Positions 17,543 through 25,470 of a DNA stretch of 64,000 bases are shown here, piece by piece. The DNA comes from CAVTPU01 sp963736695 (lineage in GTDB: Bacteria; Actinomycetota; Actinomycetes; Mycobacteriales; Micromonosporaceae). Below the pieces are notes generated by a model, which worked only from the letters and a program-made list of their open reading frames with translations, ran no database searches and had not been told where the DNA came from. The stretch covers positions 186,001 through 250,000 of the forward strand of contig CAVTPU010000004.1 of NCBI GenBank assembly GCA_963736695.1, written 5' to 3'. The translations under genes and the position numbers were made by a program. Position 1 is the stretch's first letter, and each line of letters opens with the position of its first letter.

Positions 17543-19573
17543 GTGGACGGCGGCAAACAACTCACGTGGCGGTCGGCGGTGGTGCCGGTGCCGGCACGCG
17601 GGCGTGCGCCCGCAGCGCCACAGTCCTCGATCGTCGCCGCGCCGGTGGGCAACGGCCCCAGCGATCCGCCGATCATCCCGGTGGCGCCCGGCACCGCACT
17701 AGAGCCCGGCTGGCCGGCCTCCGACCTGCCCAGCCGCCGAAACACCGGGTGGGGAGCGCGGCCAACAGCGGCCGACGTCGCGGCCGTCGACATCGCGCCC
17801 ATCGACCCGGCCTCGCTGACGCCCGAGCAGGCCCGCGCCCGCGCGATCGACGCCATGGTGCGATGGTGCCTGACCGACACCAGTCGGTTGTGGCTCGTGG
17901 AGGGCGGACCCAACAGCGGCAAGACCGACCTCGTCGCCGAGGTCGCCGACCGGCTCACGCACCAACGGTGGCCCTGTGGCTGGGCTCGACCCGGACTCGC
18001 CTCCTACGCCGTGACCGCCGCCGCCCGCAACGGACGCCCCGCGTTGGTGCTCGTCGACGACGCGGAGACCCGAGCCGACATGTTCGACCTGCTCGCCACC
18101 CTCGCCAACGGCGGGAATCCACTAGGTGTGCGGGTCATCATCGCCGCCCGCGACTTCGGCGCCTGGTGGGCGGACCTGCACGCCCGACTCAGCCCGATCG
18201 AACGGGAAACCCTCACAGCCAACCGCACCGTCATCGCCGGTGGACGAGCCAGCCCACCGACGTTGCGCGCCGTCGCCCTCAACGAATCGACCACCGACCC
18301 GCGGCGGCGCGCCGTCAGCACCCTCGCCACCGCCGATCCGTTCACCCCGGCCGTTCTGCTGCAGCTCGCCGCGCTCATCGTCGCGCTCTCCACCCGGGTC
18401 GGACAGCTCGGCCCAGCCGAGCTGCGATCCGCCCTGCGTGACCTGTTCAACGAGGACGAGGGCTTCTGGCGCCGGACCTCCGACGAGATCACCACCTCGG
18501 GCCGGGTCACCCCGGCGCTGCGGTCCGCGCTGGCCTGCGCCGCCGTTCTCGGCGCCGACGGTCTCACCGACGCCGCGACCGTGCTGCGGCGCGTGCCGGC
18601 CCTCGCCGCAGGCGCGGCGGGCCGCCTCGCCCGCCTCGCGGTCTGGTGGCACAGCCTCTTCCCCCGACAGGACGAACACGCCGCCGCCGTGCCCATGCTG
18701 CCCTCCTGGCTCGGTGAGCGTCTGCCCGATGGCGCCGACAGCAGCGGAGTCTCCTGGACCATCGCCGCGCTCGAAGCCGAACGGCGGGTCACCGCCGCCT
18801 CCGGCCAACTCGCCCTCAACGCGCACCGGGACGTCTGGCCCAGCTCCTGTCCCTCCACCGCCGACCGTGACGTGATCCACCGGCAGGTGCGTCACGCCGT
18901 CACCGCCGCCGCGCCCGTTGACGAGGCCTTGGCCTGGCTGATCCACGAGTTGACCCTCACCGAGGATGACCTCGCCGCGCTCGCCGAGGCCATCGCATAT
19001 CCGACCGAGTCGTTGACCCGCACCGCCATCGTCCTCGGCCGCCGCATGCTCGAATTCGCCGAGGAACCCGACGAACGCGCCAGTCTCGCACTCGGCCTCG
19101 GCGCCCGCCACTCCGAGGCCGGCCAATGGCGTCAAGCACACACCTTCACGGCGGAGGCCGCCGCCGATCTGCGCATCCTGGCGGACCAGGACCGGGATCG
19201 ATATCTGCCCGACCTCGCCATCGCCGTGGCCAACCTCAGCTCCTGTCAAGCCCACCTCGGCATGCGCGACGAGGCGCTCGCCGCCGCCTATGAAGCCGTC
19301 GCGTTGCACCGGGAACTGCTCGAACACGACCGCGAACAACACCTGCCCGCGCTTGCCCGAACCCTGACCAATTTGTCGGCCTGCCTCTCCCGCGCCGGCC
19401 GCCGGCCGGCTGCTCTTGGTGCCGCCGGTCAGGCGGTGGCGATCTATCGGGAGCTGGTCGCGTTGCACCCGGCCGCCTTCGCCGGTGAGCTCGCCGCCGC
19501 CGACCACAACTGGCGCATCTGCCGGGAAGAGCTCGGGCAACCGGTCGCCGGTCGGTCCCCGGAGCCCGGCTGA
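17543..19573 (+). CDS. STAND-like P-loop NTPase with C-terminal TPR repeats
   Basis: 676 residues from a GTG start. An unstructured Pro/Ala-rich N-terminus (~110) leads to an NTPase core: Walker A GGPNSGKTDL near 119-128 and Walker B ALVLVDDAE near 168-176, followed by VRVIIAARDFG. A helical middle region and TPR-like repeats at ~500-650 (LPDLAIAVANLSSCQAHLG, LPALARTLTNLSACLSRAG) complete it. STAND NTPases are signalling switches with a sensor repeat region; several act in regulation or phage defence. No effector domain is recognisable, so the role is open. It lies between uppP and the mycothiol-linked operon. Confidence 0.8.
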   Translation: MDGGKQLTWRSAVVPVPARGRAPAAPQSSIVAAPVGNGPSDPPIIPVAPGTALEPGWPASDLPSRRNTGWGARPTAADVAAVDIAPIDPASLTPEQARARAIDAMVRWCLTDTSRLWLVEGGPNSGKTDLVAEVADRLTHQRWPCGWARPGLASYAVTAAARNGRPALVLVDDAETRADMFDLLATLANGGNPLGVRVIIAARDFGAWWADLHARLSPIERETLTANRTVIAGGRASPPTLRAVALNESTTDPRRRAVSTLATADPFTPAVLLQLAALIVALSTRVGQLGPAELRSALRDLFNEDEGFWRRTSDEITTSGRVTPALRSALACAAVLGADGLTDAATVLRRVPALAAGAAGRLARLAVWWHSLFPRQDEHAAAVPMLPSWLGERLPDGADSSGVSWTIAALEAERRVTAASGQLALNAHRDVWPSSCPSTADRDVIHRQVRHAVTAAAPVDEALAWLIHELTLTEDDLAALAEAIAYPTESLTRTAIVLGRRMLEFAEEPDERASLALGLGARHSEAGQWRQAHTFTAEAAADLRILADQDRDRYLPDLAIAVANLSSCQAHLGMRDEALAAAYEAVALHRELLEHDREQHLPALARTLTNLSACLSRAGRRPAALGAAGQAVAIYRELVALHPAAFAGELAAADHNWRICREELGQPVAGRSPEPG

Positions 19574-19580
19574 AGGAGCC

Positions 19581-19736
19581 GTGCGGGGCGATTGGATGGT
19601 CGGCGAGGCCGCAGGAGGCGACGTGTGCGGTGGCACACGAGCCGACGAGAACGAAGTCGTGCGGGGCGATTGGATGGTCGGCGAGGCCGCAGGAGGCGAC
19701 GTGTGCGGTGGCACACGAGCCGACGAGAACGAAGTC
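19581..19736. repeat. Exact 78-bp tandem duplication
   Basis: Two identical 78-base units (19581-19658 and 19659-19736). Each contains the hairpin CGTGTGC-GGTG-GCACACG (19622-19639 and 19700-19717). 78 is a multiple of three, and the stretch is open in several frames on both strands, but no start or ribosome site argues for translation. It fills the gap between the TPR gene and the promoter of the phosphomutase operon. Confidence 0.95.
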
Positions 19737-19756
19737 GACCGCCAATCGAGGCACGG

Positions 19757-19762
19757 TAGGGT
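19757..19762 (+). promoter_or_regulatory. -10-like TAGGGT, leaderless start of the phosphomutase operon
   Basis: TAGGGT ends 7 bases before the GTG at 19770, which fits transcription starting at the start codon. It lies just after the 78-bp repeat. Confidence 0.55.
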
Positions 19763-19769
19763 CGGTCGG

Positions 19770-20588
19770 GTGGCGATTGTCTTGTTATTGCGGCACGGAC
19801 GCACGACCGCGAACAACGCGGGTCGCCTCGCCGGACGTGGCGCCGCCGACCTGGACCCGGTCGGCGAGGAGCAGGCCCGAGCCGTCGGGGAACGCCTCGC
19901 CGACGTGCCGTTGGCGTTGGTGGCCACCAGCCCGCTGGCCCGGTGCGTGCGCACCGTCGAACTCGCCCTGCCAGGCCGGCCGGCGACCGTCGAGCCGGAC
20001 CTTATCGAGTGCGGCTACGGGGAGTGGGAAGGGCGGTCGTTGGCCACTCTCGCGAAGGATCCCTTGTGGCCGATGGTGCAGCAGCACCCGGCTGGCGTGG
20101 TTTTCCCCGGCGGTGAGGCGATGGCCGAGATGGCGGCGCGGGCGGTCCGAGCGGTTCGTCGGCTTGACGCCGCCGCGGCCGAGTCCGTGGGCGCGGACGC
20201 GGTGTGGTTGGCCTGCAGCCACGGTGACGTGATCAAAGCGGTCGTCGCCGACGCGCTCGGCCTTCACCTCGACCTGTTTCAGCGCATCGTGGTTGATCCG
20301 GGGTCGATCACCGTGATCCGTTATACGCACGGTCGGCCGTTCGTGGTGCGGCTCAACGACACGGGAGGCGATCTCGCCGCCCTGCTCGTGCCGCCACGAC
20401 CGGCGCGGGGCCGGCGCGGGGCGGCGAGGGCGGCCGACAGTGACGCTCCGGTGGGCGGCGGCGCCGGACCGACGCCGCCGCCCACCGGAAGACCCCGACG
20501 GTCCCGCCCGGCTGCGGCCACCGGCCGGGAAACCGACGCGCGACCCGTCGCAGCCTCCGGTTCGGCATCGACGGGTTCGGCCAGCTAG
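19770..20588 (+). CDS. MSMEG_4193-type histidine-phosphatase (putative phosphomutase)
   Basis: 272 residues. The histidine phosphatase core is clear: LLRHGRTTANNAGRL (catalytic His), TSPLARCVRTVE, ECGYGEWEG and the second His in ACSHGDVIK. The order phosphomutase, DUF3090, SCO1664-like, mshC is conserved in actinobacteria. The last ~60 residues are a Gly/Ala/Pro/Arg-rich tail outside the fold. The GTG start at 19770 is favoured because it gives VAIVLLLRHGRT and lies 7 bases after TAGGGT. The substrate is unknown; the neighbourhood hints at inositol-phosphate or mycothiol metabolism, but this is inference. Confidence 0.88.
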   Translation: MAIVLLLRHGRTTANNAGRLAGRGAADLDPVGEEQARAVGERLADVPLALVATSPLARCVRTVELALPGRPATVEPDLIECGYGEWEGRSLATLAKDPLWPMVQQHPAGVVFPGGEAMAEMAARAVRAVRRLDAAAAESVGADAVWLACSHGDVIKAVVADALGLHLDLFQRIVVDPGSITVIRYTHGRPFVVRLNDTGGDLAALLVPPRPARGRRGAARAADSDAPVGGGAGPTPPPTGRPRRSRPAAATGRETDARPVAASGSASTGSAS

Positions 20589-20591
20589 GGT
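20586..20591 (+). promoter_or_regulatory. -10-like TAGGGT overlapping the phosphomutase stop codon
   Basis: The TAG stop of the upstream gene forms the first half of TAGGGT, which ends 6 bases before the DUF3090 start at 20598. It could be an internal leaderless promoter. Confidence 0.5.
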
Positions 20592-20597
20592 CTGCAC

Positions 20598-21140
20598 ATG
20601 GCCCAGGTCTTCGCGTTCGAGCCGCCGGATCGGTTCGTCGCCGGCACGGTGGGCGAGCCGGGGGACCGCACGTTTTTCCTCCAGGCCCGCGGTGGCGGCC
20701 GGATCGTCAGCGTGGCGCTGGAAAAGGTGCAGGTGTCGCTGTTGGCGGACAAGCTCGAGGAGCTGCTCACCGAGGCGCACCGCCGATTCGGGGTGTCGAT
20801 CCCGCAGCCCGGGTCGGGTCAGGAAGACAACGATCCGTTGGAGATGCCGATCGACGAGGAGTTCCGGGTCGGCACGCTCGGCTTGGCCTGGGACGGTGAC
20901 ACCGCCACGGTGGTGATCGAAGCGATCGCCGTGGGCGAATTCGAGGCCGACGAGCCCACCGAGGCCGAGCTCGCCGGCCTCGACCGACTTCGGGTCCGGT
21001 TGAGCCCCGCGACCACCCGCGACTTCATCTCCCGGGCGAAACGGCTCGTCTCCGCGGGCCGCCCACCGTGCCCGTTCTGTGGCCAACCGCTGGATCCGGA
21101 AGGGCACCTGTGCCCTCGACACAACGGCTATCGACGCTGA
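20598..21140 (+). CDS. DUF3090 family protein
   Basis: 180 residues. It begins MAQVFAFEPPDRFVAGTVG and contains FFLQARGGGRIVSVALEKVQV, typical of DUF3090 (orthologue of Rv2134c). The C-terminus has a compact Cys-rich tail, CPFCGQPLDPEGHLCPRHNG, with three Cys and one His that could bind zinc. The function is unknown; the family travels with mshC. It starts 9 bases after the phosphomutase gene and ends 7 bases before the next gene, so it is in the operon. Confidence 0.9.
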   Translation: MAQVFAFEPPDRFVAGTVGEPGDRTFFLQARGGGRIVSVALEKVQVSLLADKLEELLTEAHRRFGVSIPQPGSGQEDNDPLEMPIDEEFRVGTLGLAWDGDTATVVIEAIAVGEFEADEPTEAELAGLDRLRVRLSPATTRDFISRAKRLVSAGRPPCPFCGQPLDPEGHLCPRHNGYRR

Positions 21141-21147
21141 GGCTGGC

Positions 21148-21999
21148 GTGACGCGGCGGGATGCGGCGACCATCTCCGAGTGGCCCGGCCCCGCTGGCGA
21201 GACGCTGTCCGACGAACACGTGCTTGAGGTGCTCGCTCACGGTGAGCTGGAGATCGAGGGTCAACTCACCGACGCCTCCAACATCACTCTGCGCGGCGTG
21301 GTCTCGCTCGCCGGCACCACGCTGCCGTGCGTCCACAAACCGATTCGGGGCGAGCGCCCGCTGTGGGACTTCCCGACCGGCACCCTCGCCCATCGGGAGG
21401 CCGCCGCCTATCTCGTCTCCGCCGCGACCGGCTGGCACATCGTGCCGCCGACGGTCACGCGAACCGGACCGTTCGGCGTCGGGTCCTGCCAGTTGTGGGT
21501 CGACCAGCCGTCGGACGCCGACGCCGCAGTCGACTTCATCGCCGCCGACAGCCCGCGACCCGACTGGTTGCCGGTGGCCGCGGCCCGGGACGAGGCCGGC
21601 AACGCGTACCTCTTGGCCCATGTCGACGACCCGCACCTGGCCCAGGTGGCGCTGTTCGACGCGGTCGTCAACAACGCCGACCGCAAGGGCGGACACCTGC
21701 TGCGCACCGCCGGCGGCCGGCTCGCGGGCATCGACCACGGTGTCTGTTTTCATGAACAGGACAAACTTCGCACCGTGCTGTGGGGTTGGGTGGGGCAGGA
21801 GATCCACTCCACGGACGTGGCGACCCTGACGACCCTGCGGAACCACCTCGCCGGCGACATCGGACGACGACTCGCGACGATGATCACGCCGGTCGAGGTC
21901 TCCGCGACACAGGCGAGGCTCGACCGGTTGCTCGTCGCCGGGGTGTTTCCCGAACCGGGGGAGGGCTGGCCACCAGTTCCCTGGCCCCCGATCGCCTGA
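21148..21999 (+). CDS. SCO1664 family protein (PI3/PI4-kinase-like fold)
   Basis: 283 residues from the GTG at 21148, 7 bases after the previous stop; the same frame is open further upstream inside DUF3090 but that part is not conserved. Motifs VHKPIRGERPLWDFP, LAHREAAAYLVSAATG, VVNNADRKGGHLLR and GIDHGVCFH are characteristic: the Lys, the NADRKGGH loop and the IDHG motif correspond to the ATP-binding and catalytic elements of HipA/PI3K-like kinases. The substrate is unknown. It sits directly before mshC in a conserved neighbourhood. Confidence 0.87.
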   Translation: MTRRDAATISEWPGPAGETLSDEHVLEVLAHGELEIEGQLTDASNITLRGVVSLAGTTLPCVHKPIRGERPLWDFPTGTLAHREAAAYLVSAATGWHIVPPTVTRTGPFGVGSCQLWVDQPSDADAAVDFIAADSPRPDWLPVAAARDEAGNAYLLAHVDDPHLAQVALFDAVVNNADRKGGHLLRTAGGRLAGIDHGVCFHEQDKLRTVLWGWVGQEIHSTDVATLTTLRNHLAGDIGRRLATMITPVEVSATQARLDRLLVAGVFPEPGEGWPPVPWPPIA

Positions 22000-22009
22000 C
22001 CGGCCCGGC

Positions 22010-22015
22010 TAGTCT
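22010..22015 (+). promoter_or_regulatory. -10-like TAGTCT, leaderless start of mshC
   Basis: TAGTCT ends 7 bases before the mshC ATG at 22023, within the 23-base gap after the SCO1664 gene. Confidence 0.5.
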
Positions 22016-22022
22016 TGCCGCC

Positions 22023-23285
22023 ATGGATTCCTGGATCGCCCCACCCGTGCCACCGGTGCCGGGGACGCCGCCGGTGCTCGGCCTTTTCGACACCGCCCGC
22101 GGCGCGATCCGGCCAACCGGTGACGACACGGCCACCCGCACGCTCTACGTGTGCGGCATCACGCCCTACGACGCGACCCACCTCGGCCACGCCGCCACCA
22201 TGATCGCGTTCGATCTGGTCAACCGGGCCTGGCGCGACGCGGGCTGCCAGGTGTCATATGTCCAGAACGTCACTGACATCGACGACCCACTGCTCGAGCG
22301 GGCGCAACGCGACCACGAGGACTGGATCGTGCTCGCCATGCGCGAGACCGCGTTGTTCCGCGAAGACATGGAGTCGCTGCGGATCCTGCCGCCCACGCAC
22401 TATGTCGGGGCCGTCGAGTCGATCCCGGCGATCGTCGCTCGGGTGGTCACCCTCCTCGCCGCCGGCACCGCCTATCGACTCGACGACGGCACGGGCGACA
22501 TCTACTTCGACCTGCGCGCCGCGCCCCGGTTCGGCTACGAATCCCGACTGGACCGCGCCGACATGATCACCCTGGCGGCGCAACGCGGCGGCGACCCCGA
22601 CCGCCCCGGCAAACGGGACCCGCTCGACCCGCTGCTGTGGCGGGGCGCCCGCGTCGGCGAGCCCTCGTGGGACGGCGCGGGTCTGGGCCCCGGCCGTCCC
22701 GGCTGGCATATCGAATGCGCAGTCATCGCCCTCGACCGGCTCGGCGCCACCGTCGATGTGCAGGGCGGCGGCAACGACCTGATCTTTCCGCACCACGAGT
22801 GTTCCGCCGCGCACGCGGAGGTGCTCACCGGCGCTCCGTTCGCCCGTCACTTCACCCACGCCGGCATGATCGGCCTTGACGGCGAGAAGATGTCCAAGTC
22901 ACGCGGCAACCTCGTCTTCGTCTCCCGTCTGCGCGGCGACGGCGTCGACCCGATGTCGGTGCGACTCGCGCTGCTCAGCGAGCACTACCGGCAGGATCGC
23001 CAGTGGACATCCGACGTGCTCAAGGCCGGACAGATTCGCTTGGCCCACTGGCAGGCGGCAGCGGCGGCCCCCGCCGGACCGCCCGCGGCCGAGCTGATCA
23101 CCGGGTTGCGTGCCTCGATCGCCGACGATCTCGACACCCCCCGGGCGCTCGCCGTGGTCGATGCGTGGTGCGACGAGACGCTCGCCGGCGACGCCGGGGG
23201 CCGGCTCGACGCGCAGGCGCCGACCGCGGTGGCGCGGGCCGTCGACGCTTTGTTGGGCGTACGCCTGACCCGCACCGCCGGGTAG
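22023..23285 (+). CDS. mshC: Cysteine--1-D-myo-inosityl 2-amino-2-deoxy-alpha-D-glucopyranoside ligase
   Basis: 420 residues; joins cysteine to GlcN-Ins using ATP, the third enzymatic step of mycothiol synthesis. It is a class I cysteinyl-tRNA-synthetase paralogue: CGITPYDATHLGHAAT carries the zinc Cys and the HIGH-like motif, HIECAVIA the second zinc Cys, FPHHECSAAHAE the zinc His cluster, and KMSKSRGN the KMSKS loop. The length (~410-420) is that of MshC rather than of the longer CysS, and the anticodon domain is short. The start at 22023 gives MDSWIAPPVPPVPG, typical of the family. Confidence 0.96.
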   Translation: MDSWIAPPVPPVPGTPPVLGLFDTARGAIRPTGDDTATRTLYVCGITPYDATHLGHAATMIAFDLVNRAWRDAGCQVSYVQNVTDIDDPLLERAQRDHEDWIVLAMRETALFREDMESLRILPPTHYVGAVESIPAIVARVVTLLAAGTAYRLDDGTGDIYFDLRAAPRFGYESRLDRADMITLAAQRGGDPDRPGKRDPLDPLLWRGARVGEPSWDGAGLGPGRPGWHIECAVIALDRLGATVDVQGGGNDLIFPHHECSAAHAEVLTGAPFARHFTHAGMIGLDGEKMSKSRGNLVFVSRLRGDGVDPMSVRLALLSEHYRQDRQWTSDVLKAGQIRLAHWQAAAAAPAGPPAAELITGLRASIADDLDTPRALAVVDAWCDETLAGDAGGRLDAQAPTAVARAVDALLGVRLTRTAG

Positions 23286-23294
23286 CCGCGGCCC

Positions 23295-24107
23295 TCAATC
23301 GGCGGGTGTGTCCCAGGTGGTCTGTTCGTCGAGTGGGCCGGGGATCGGATAACGCTCCGTCAGGGTCGTCACGGGTCCGGGCCAGGTCGCCTGCGCCACC
23401 TCGATCGGTGTGCGCGCCTCGTCATAGGCGATGTGCAGCAGGTGCAGCACCGGAGTGTCGGACCGCACCCGCAGCAGCGCCGCCTCGTCCCGGCTCGGCA
23501 GCCGCGCGGTGATCTGGTCACTCGCGTGGGCATATCGCCGGCCGATCTCCTCCTCCGCCTCCTGATAGAGCGGGCGGCCGAAGGCGCGTCGTTGGGCGAG
23601 CGAGGTGCCGTCGGCGTCGCTGGGGCGAAACCACGACGCGCCCACCTCGACCGGTTGGTGTTCGCCGGTGCGCACGAGATGCCGGCGTACGAGCATCGGG
23701 GTGCCGTCTTTGACGCCGAAGGCGTCGGCTACCTCGGGCGGGGCCGGCGCGTGTCCGACCTCGAGGAGCTCCTGCCGATAGCGGGCGGCGAGGTCGGCGT
23801 GATAGCCCCGTCGGGCTCCGTAGCGGCCCCGCGAGAGCCGGTTGAGGCTGCGCTTGGTGCCGCGCACGTAGGTGCCGGAGCCCGGCCTGGTGATGAGGAC
23901 GCCTTCGACCCTCAGTTGGTCCACGCTGCGTTGCACCGTCTGCTTCGCCACCCCATAGGCGGCGGCGATGCTCGGGATCGCCGGAAGCCGCTCGCCCGCC
24001 CCCCACTCGCCGGCCCGGATGCGCTGACGCAGCGAGGCCGCGATCTGCCGATGGGGGTGCTCGGTGTCGCCCGGGTTGATGTCGTGTTCGACCGTCGTCA
24101 TGCCCAT
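23295..24107 (-). CDS. GntR-family transcriptional regulator (HutC/UTRA type)
   Basis: 270 residues. The winged helix is at ~20-80 (IAASLRQRIRAGEWGAGERLP, then a recognition helix GVAKQTVQRSVDQLR and the wing GVLITRPGSGTYV). The C-terminal UTRA ligand-binding domain includes VGASWFRP, QITARLPSRDEAALL and VLHLLHIAYDE. It should repress genes in response to a small effector. It is convergent with mshC (9-base gap) and divergent from the aminotransferase. A palindrome overlapping its own -10 hexamer suggests autoregulation. Confidence 0.9.
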   Translation of the reverse strand: MGMTTVEHDINPGDTEHPHRQIAASLRQRIRAGEWGAGERLPAIPSIAAAYGVAKQTVQRSVDQLRVEGVLITRPGSGTYVRGTKRSLNRLSRGRYGARRGYHADLAARYRQELLEVGHAPAPPEVADAFGVKDGTPMLVRRHLVRTGEHQPVEVGASWFRPSDADGTSLAQRRAFGRPLYQEAEEEIGRRYAHASDQITARLPSRDEAALLRVRSDTPVLHLLHIAYDEARTPIEVAQATWPGPVTTLTERYPIPGPLDEQTTWDTPAD

Positions 24108-24109
24108 AA

Positions 24110-24123
24110 CCTAGCATCCTAGG
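24110..24123 (-). promoter_or_regulatory. Palindromic operator overlapping the gntR -10 element
   Basis: CCTAG-CATC-CTAGG, a perfect inverted repeat, spans 24110-24123. On the minus strand it contains TAGGAT (24116-24121) 8 bases before the ATG of the GntR gene, so a bound regulator would block a leaderless promoter. Autoregulation is inferred. Confidence 0.5.
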
Positions 24124-24219
24124 ACACGCTAAGCGGATGTGACCCATGACACGCCGCCACGGCGGACGTGTCGGTCACAACCGACCATCCGTCCGCAGCG
24201 ACCGGGGAGACCAGGCGTC

Positions 24220-24225
24220 TATCGT
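24220..24225 (+). promoter_or_regulatory. -10-like TATCGT before the aminotransferase
   Basis: TATCGT ends 6 bases before the ATG at 24232, fitting a leaderless transcript and supporting that start over the upstream in-frame ATG at 24139. Confidence 0.5.
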
Positions 24226-24231
24226 CTGGGG

Positions 24232-25446
24232 ATGGAGGTATTCCAGTCAGCGAAACTGGCGAACGTCTGTTATGACATCCGGGGACCGGTGTTGCGGGAA
24301 GCACGTCGGATGGAGGCTGAGGGTCAACGGATCCTCAAGCTCAACATCGGCAATCCGGCTCCGTTCGGATTCGAGGCACCCGAGGAGATCCTGCAGGACA
24401 TCATCGCGCACCTGCCTGCCGCGCATGGTTATGGCGACTCGAAGGGGCTCACGACCGCACGTCGTGCGGTCGTGCAGTATTACCAGGGCCATGGCGTGGC
24501 CGACGTCGACATCGAGGACGTCTATCTGGGCAACGGGGTGTCCGAGCTCATCGTCATGTCGCTGCAGGCGTTGTTGGACAACGGTGACGAGGTCCTCGTG
24601 CCGGCGCCAGATTATCCACTGTGGACCGCTTCGGTGAGTCTCTGCGGTGGTCGCGCGGTGCACTATCGGTGCGATGAGGAGGCCGAGTGGCAGCCGGACC
24701 TGGCCGACATCGCCGATAAGATCACGCCGCGTACGAAGGCCTTGGTGATCATCAACCCCAACAACCCGACCGGCGCTGTCTATAGTCGACAGACGCTGGA
24801 GCAGCTGGTCGAGCTCGCCCGAGCGCATCACCTCATCCTGTTCGCCGACGAGATCTACGACAAGATCCTCTATGACGACGCCGTGCACGTCTGCACCGCG
24901 TCACTCGCCCCGGACCTGCTCTGCCTCACCTTCAACGGGCTGTCCAAGGCCTATCGAGTGGCCGGATTCCGTACGGGCTGGATGGTGATCTCCGGACCCA
25001 AAGAACACGCGACCAGCTATATCGAAGGGTTGGAGATCCTCGCGAGCATGCGGTTGTGTCCCAACGTGCCGACGCAGCATGCCGTGCAGCCGGCGTTGGG
25101 CGGGCATCAGAGCATCAATGACCTGGTGCTGCCCGGTGGGCGCCTCGCCGAGCAGGCCGAGACCGCCTGGCGTGAACTCAACGCCATCGAGGGCGTGACG
25201 TGCGTGCGTCCGAGGGGGGCCCTCTATGTCTTTCCCCGACTGGATCCGCAACGCTATCCGATGGTCGACGACGAGCGGTTCGTGCTCGAGCTGCTCCGGG
25301 CGCAACGACTCCTGGTGGTGCAGGGCACCGCGTTCAACTGGCCGCGCCCCGACCATTTCCGGGTCGTCACCTTGCCGCGGTCGACCGATCTCGTCGAGGC
25401 GATCGGCCGCATCGGTGAGTTCCTGGAGTCCTATCGGCAGGACTGA
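24232..25446 (+). CDS. Pyridoxal-phosphate aminotransferase, AlaA/AspC class I fold
   Basis: 404 residues. Class I/II aminotransferase features: IGNPAPFGFEAP at the N-terminus, GNGVSELIVMSLQALL, PDYPLWTASV, the NPNNPTGAVYS cofactor segment, DEIYDKILYD and the Schiff-base Lys in FNGLSKAYRVAGFRTGW, with the phosphate-binding Arg downstream. The protein closely resembles AlaA/AlaT-type glutamate-pyruvate aminotransferases of actinobacteria. The start at 24232 (MEVFQSAKLANVCYD) is the family start. Confidence 0.92.
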   Translation: MEVFQSAKLANVCYDIRGPVLREARRMEAEGQRILKLNIGNPAPFGFEAPEEILQDIIAHLPAAHGYGDSKGLTTARRAVVQYYQGHGVADVDIEDVYLGNGVSELIVMSLQALLDNGDEVLVPAPDYPLWTASVSLCGGRAVHYRCDEEAEWQPDLADIADKITPRTKALVIINPNNPTGAVYSRQTLEQLVELARAHHLILFADEIYDKILYDDAVHVCTASLAPDLLCLTFNGLSKAYRVAGFRTGWMVISGPKEHATSYIEGLEILASMRLCPNVPTQHAVQPALGGHQSINDLVLPGGRLAEQAETAWRELNAIEGVTCVRPRGALYVFPRLDPQRYPMVDDERFVLELLRAQRLLVVQGTAFNWPRPDHFRVVTLPRSTDLVEAIGRIGEFLESYRQD

Positions 25447-25470
25447 TCGTCGCGGCCCGGCCGCCGGTCG

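Noticed and set aside
19581..19736. A small repeat protein encoded by the 78-bp duplication on either strand
   Set aside because: The frames are open but have no ribosome site, and the repeat is in a gap just before a promoter; there is no sign of selection on a protein.
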